64,000 nt of DNA. Source: Sanguinoderma infundibulare. Taxonomy: Eukaryota > Basidiomycota > Agaricomycetes > Polyporales > Polyporaceae. The notes below the pieces were generated by a model. That model searched no databases. It saw only the letters and a list, made by a program, of their open reading frames with translations, and was not told the DNA's origin. The translations under genes were made by a program, and so were the position numbers. Where the stretch lies: NCBI GenBank assembly GCA_032821775.1, contig JAVLRN010000008.1, forward strand, positions 2,294,001 to 2,358,000, in the 5' to 3' direction. Positions 63,191-64,000 of the stretch are shown in pieces. Numbering within the stretch: position 1 is the first letter of the stretch; each line of letters begins with the position of its first letter.

Positions 63191-64000
63191 AGACGTGGCC
63201 GTGTATCATCCCTTGCTGCACAAATAAATGCGTTCAGACACGGATAGCATGAGATTGAGGAAGTCGGCCGAACGACGTCATCATCCCAGCTATTTCCCTT
63301 TGGATTGCCTGGGCGGACGCTGTTCGATCGTGCATACCAGTAATGTGAGTAGTCTACCCTTGGATATGCTTTAGCATGCCCTAATTCGATTTGGCGACAG
63401 GTATGATATCGGTTTGAGAAGGGTGCACCGGAAGGTAGACTCTCGTGTACGGATATGTTGTCACAGTGCAACCAGGTAAGTGTAGTTTTCATGCGCCTCT
63501 TAGCGGTTGTGATCACCTCGCTGAGGATGTACTGTGATGGCCTCCGTTCCACCCTAGCAGAGTCTTCTTCCGTCGAATACTTCTGCATAACCATCTCGCG
63601 CGTCGTCTGGTTTTATTTCACCATGTCAGGGACGTTAGAAGCAAGTTGGTTCGTGTATGTGACTGGTCTTTCCGTGCGGTATTTTGATACAGGCACGTAT
63701 TGCCGCGACCTGGACGTTGGTACGCGAACTGAAGTCCGACGGCTTGACATACAGCTTCCCTCATTTGGGTTGCAACAGCTCCGGTAAGGACGCTGTCTTG
63801 AGGATATCGCCGCTGCTTTCGCTCACAGGAATCTATTGCGCTATTTCTAGCCCCGTCCGCGCTTTCATCGCAGACCATTTGCGCAACACTCTCTTCTCCA
63901 TTGTCCAAGTTTTCGATCTAGCGCTATATCCCACAGAACGGTCATGCTACTCGGGTGGCACCCCAGTGGCCTTTCGAGATCTGCTTCATCATGCACCTCT
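63191..64000. other. Right edge, no supported gene
   Basis: A 110-codon plus frame (63455-63787) includes a hydrophobic run (VVWFYFTMSGTL) but no family motif; the sequence may be the 5' end of a gene continuing past the window, or non-coding. Confidence 0.4.

Overview
The window is nuclear DNA of a filamentous basidiomycete, most likely an Agaricomycete (Polyporales-like). The evidence is many short GT-AG introns, GC-rich compact genes, an Agaricomycete-style F-box protein and HET-domain proteins, and Ty3 elements of the type common in these fungi. Every exon model below was built by eye from splice sites and reading phase; no alignment or search was run.

Left part (1-21.6 kb) is mostly ordinary host sequence. 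In order: the 5' part of an alpha/beta hydrolase gene (-); a long imperfect inverted repeat (1474-1625); an 11-exon F-box gene (+); a multi-spanning membrane protein gene (+); tRNA-Glu(TTC) (-); an uncharacterised 693-aa protein (-); TOM70 (-) head to head with DPH2 (+); an ACS/allantoate-permease-type MFS transporter (-); mitochondrial ribosomal protein uL14m (-) head to head with hexokinase (+).

Middle part (22.4-53.3 kb) is an accessory, transposon-rich block. The end of the F-box gene and the membrane protein gene reappear here as an inverted, decayed duplicate (22.4-26.0 kb). That duplicate is interrupted by a 936-bp terminal-inverted-repeat element carrying two divergent tRNA-like Pol III modules; a second, nearly identical copy lies at 40.2-41.2 kb. 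A HET-domain gene (-) is split by a complete 11.66-kb Ty3-type LTR retrotransposon (27806-39464) with almost identical 990-bp LTRs. Its gag-protease and RT-RNaseH-integrase frames are on the minus strand, and a four-exon gene for a Zn2Cys6-like protein lies on the opposite strand between pol and the 3' LTR. After a low-complexity nuclear-type gene (43.5-46.5 kb) comes an intact chromovirus (47666-53316) with identical 217-bp LTRs and a 5-bp target duplication, inserted into another host gene.

Right part (53.3-64 kb): squalene epoxidase (ERG1), a frameshifted HET fragment, an intact 702-aa HET gene, a degenerate tandem array, and what appears to be a decayed squalene-epoxidase relic.

The conserved genes cover mitochondrial import and translation (TOM70, uL14m), translation-factor modification (DPH2), glycolysis (hexokinase) and sterol synthesis (ERG1); they are unrelated in pathway, as usual in fungi. 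The best candidates for something undescribed are the retrotransposon with its antisense intron-containing gene and the TIR element with paired divergent tRNA-like heads.
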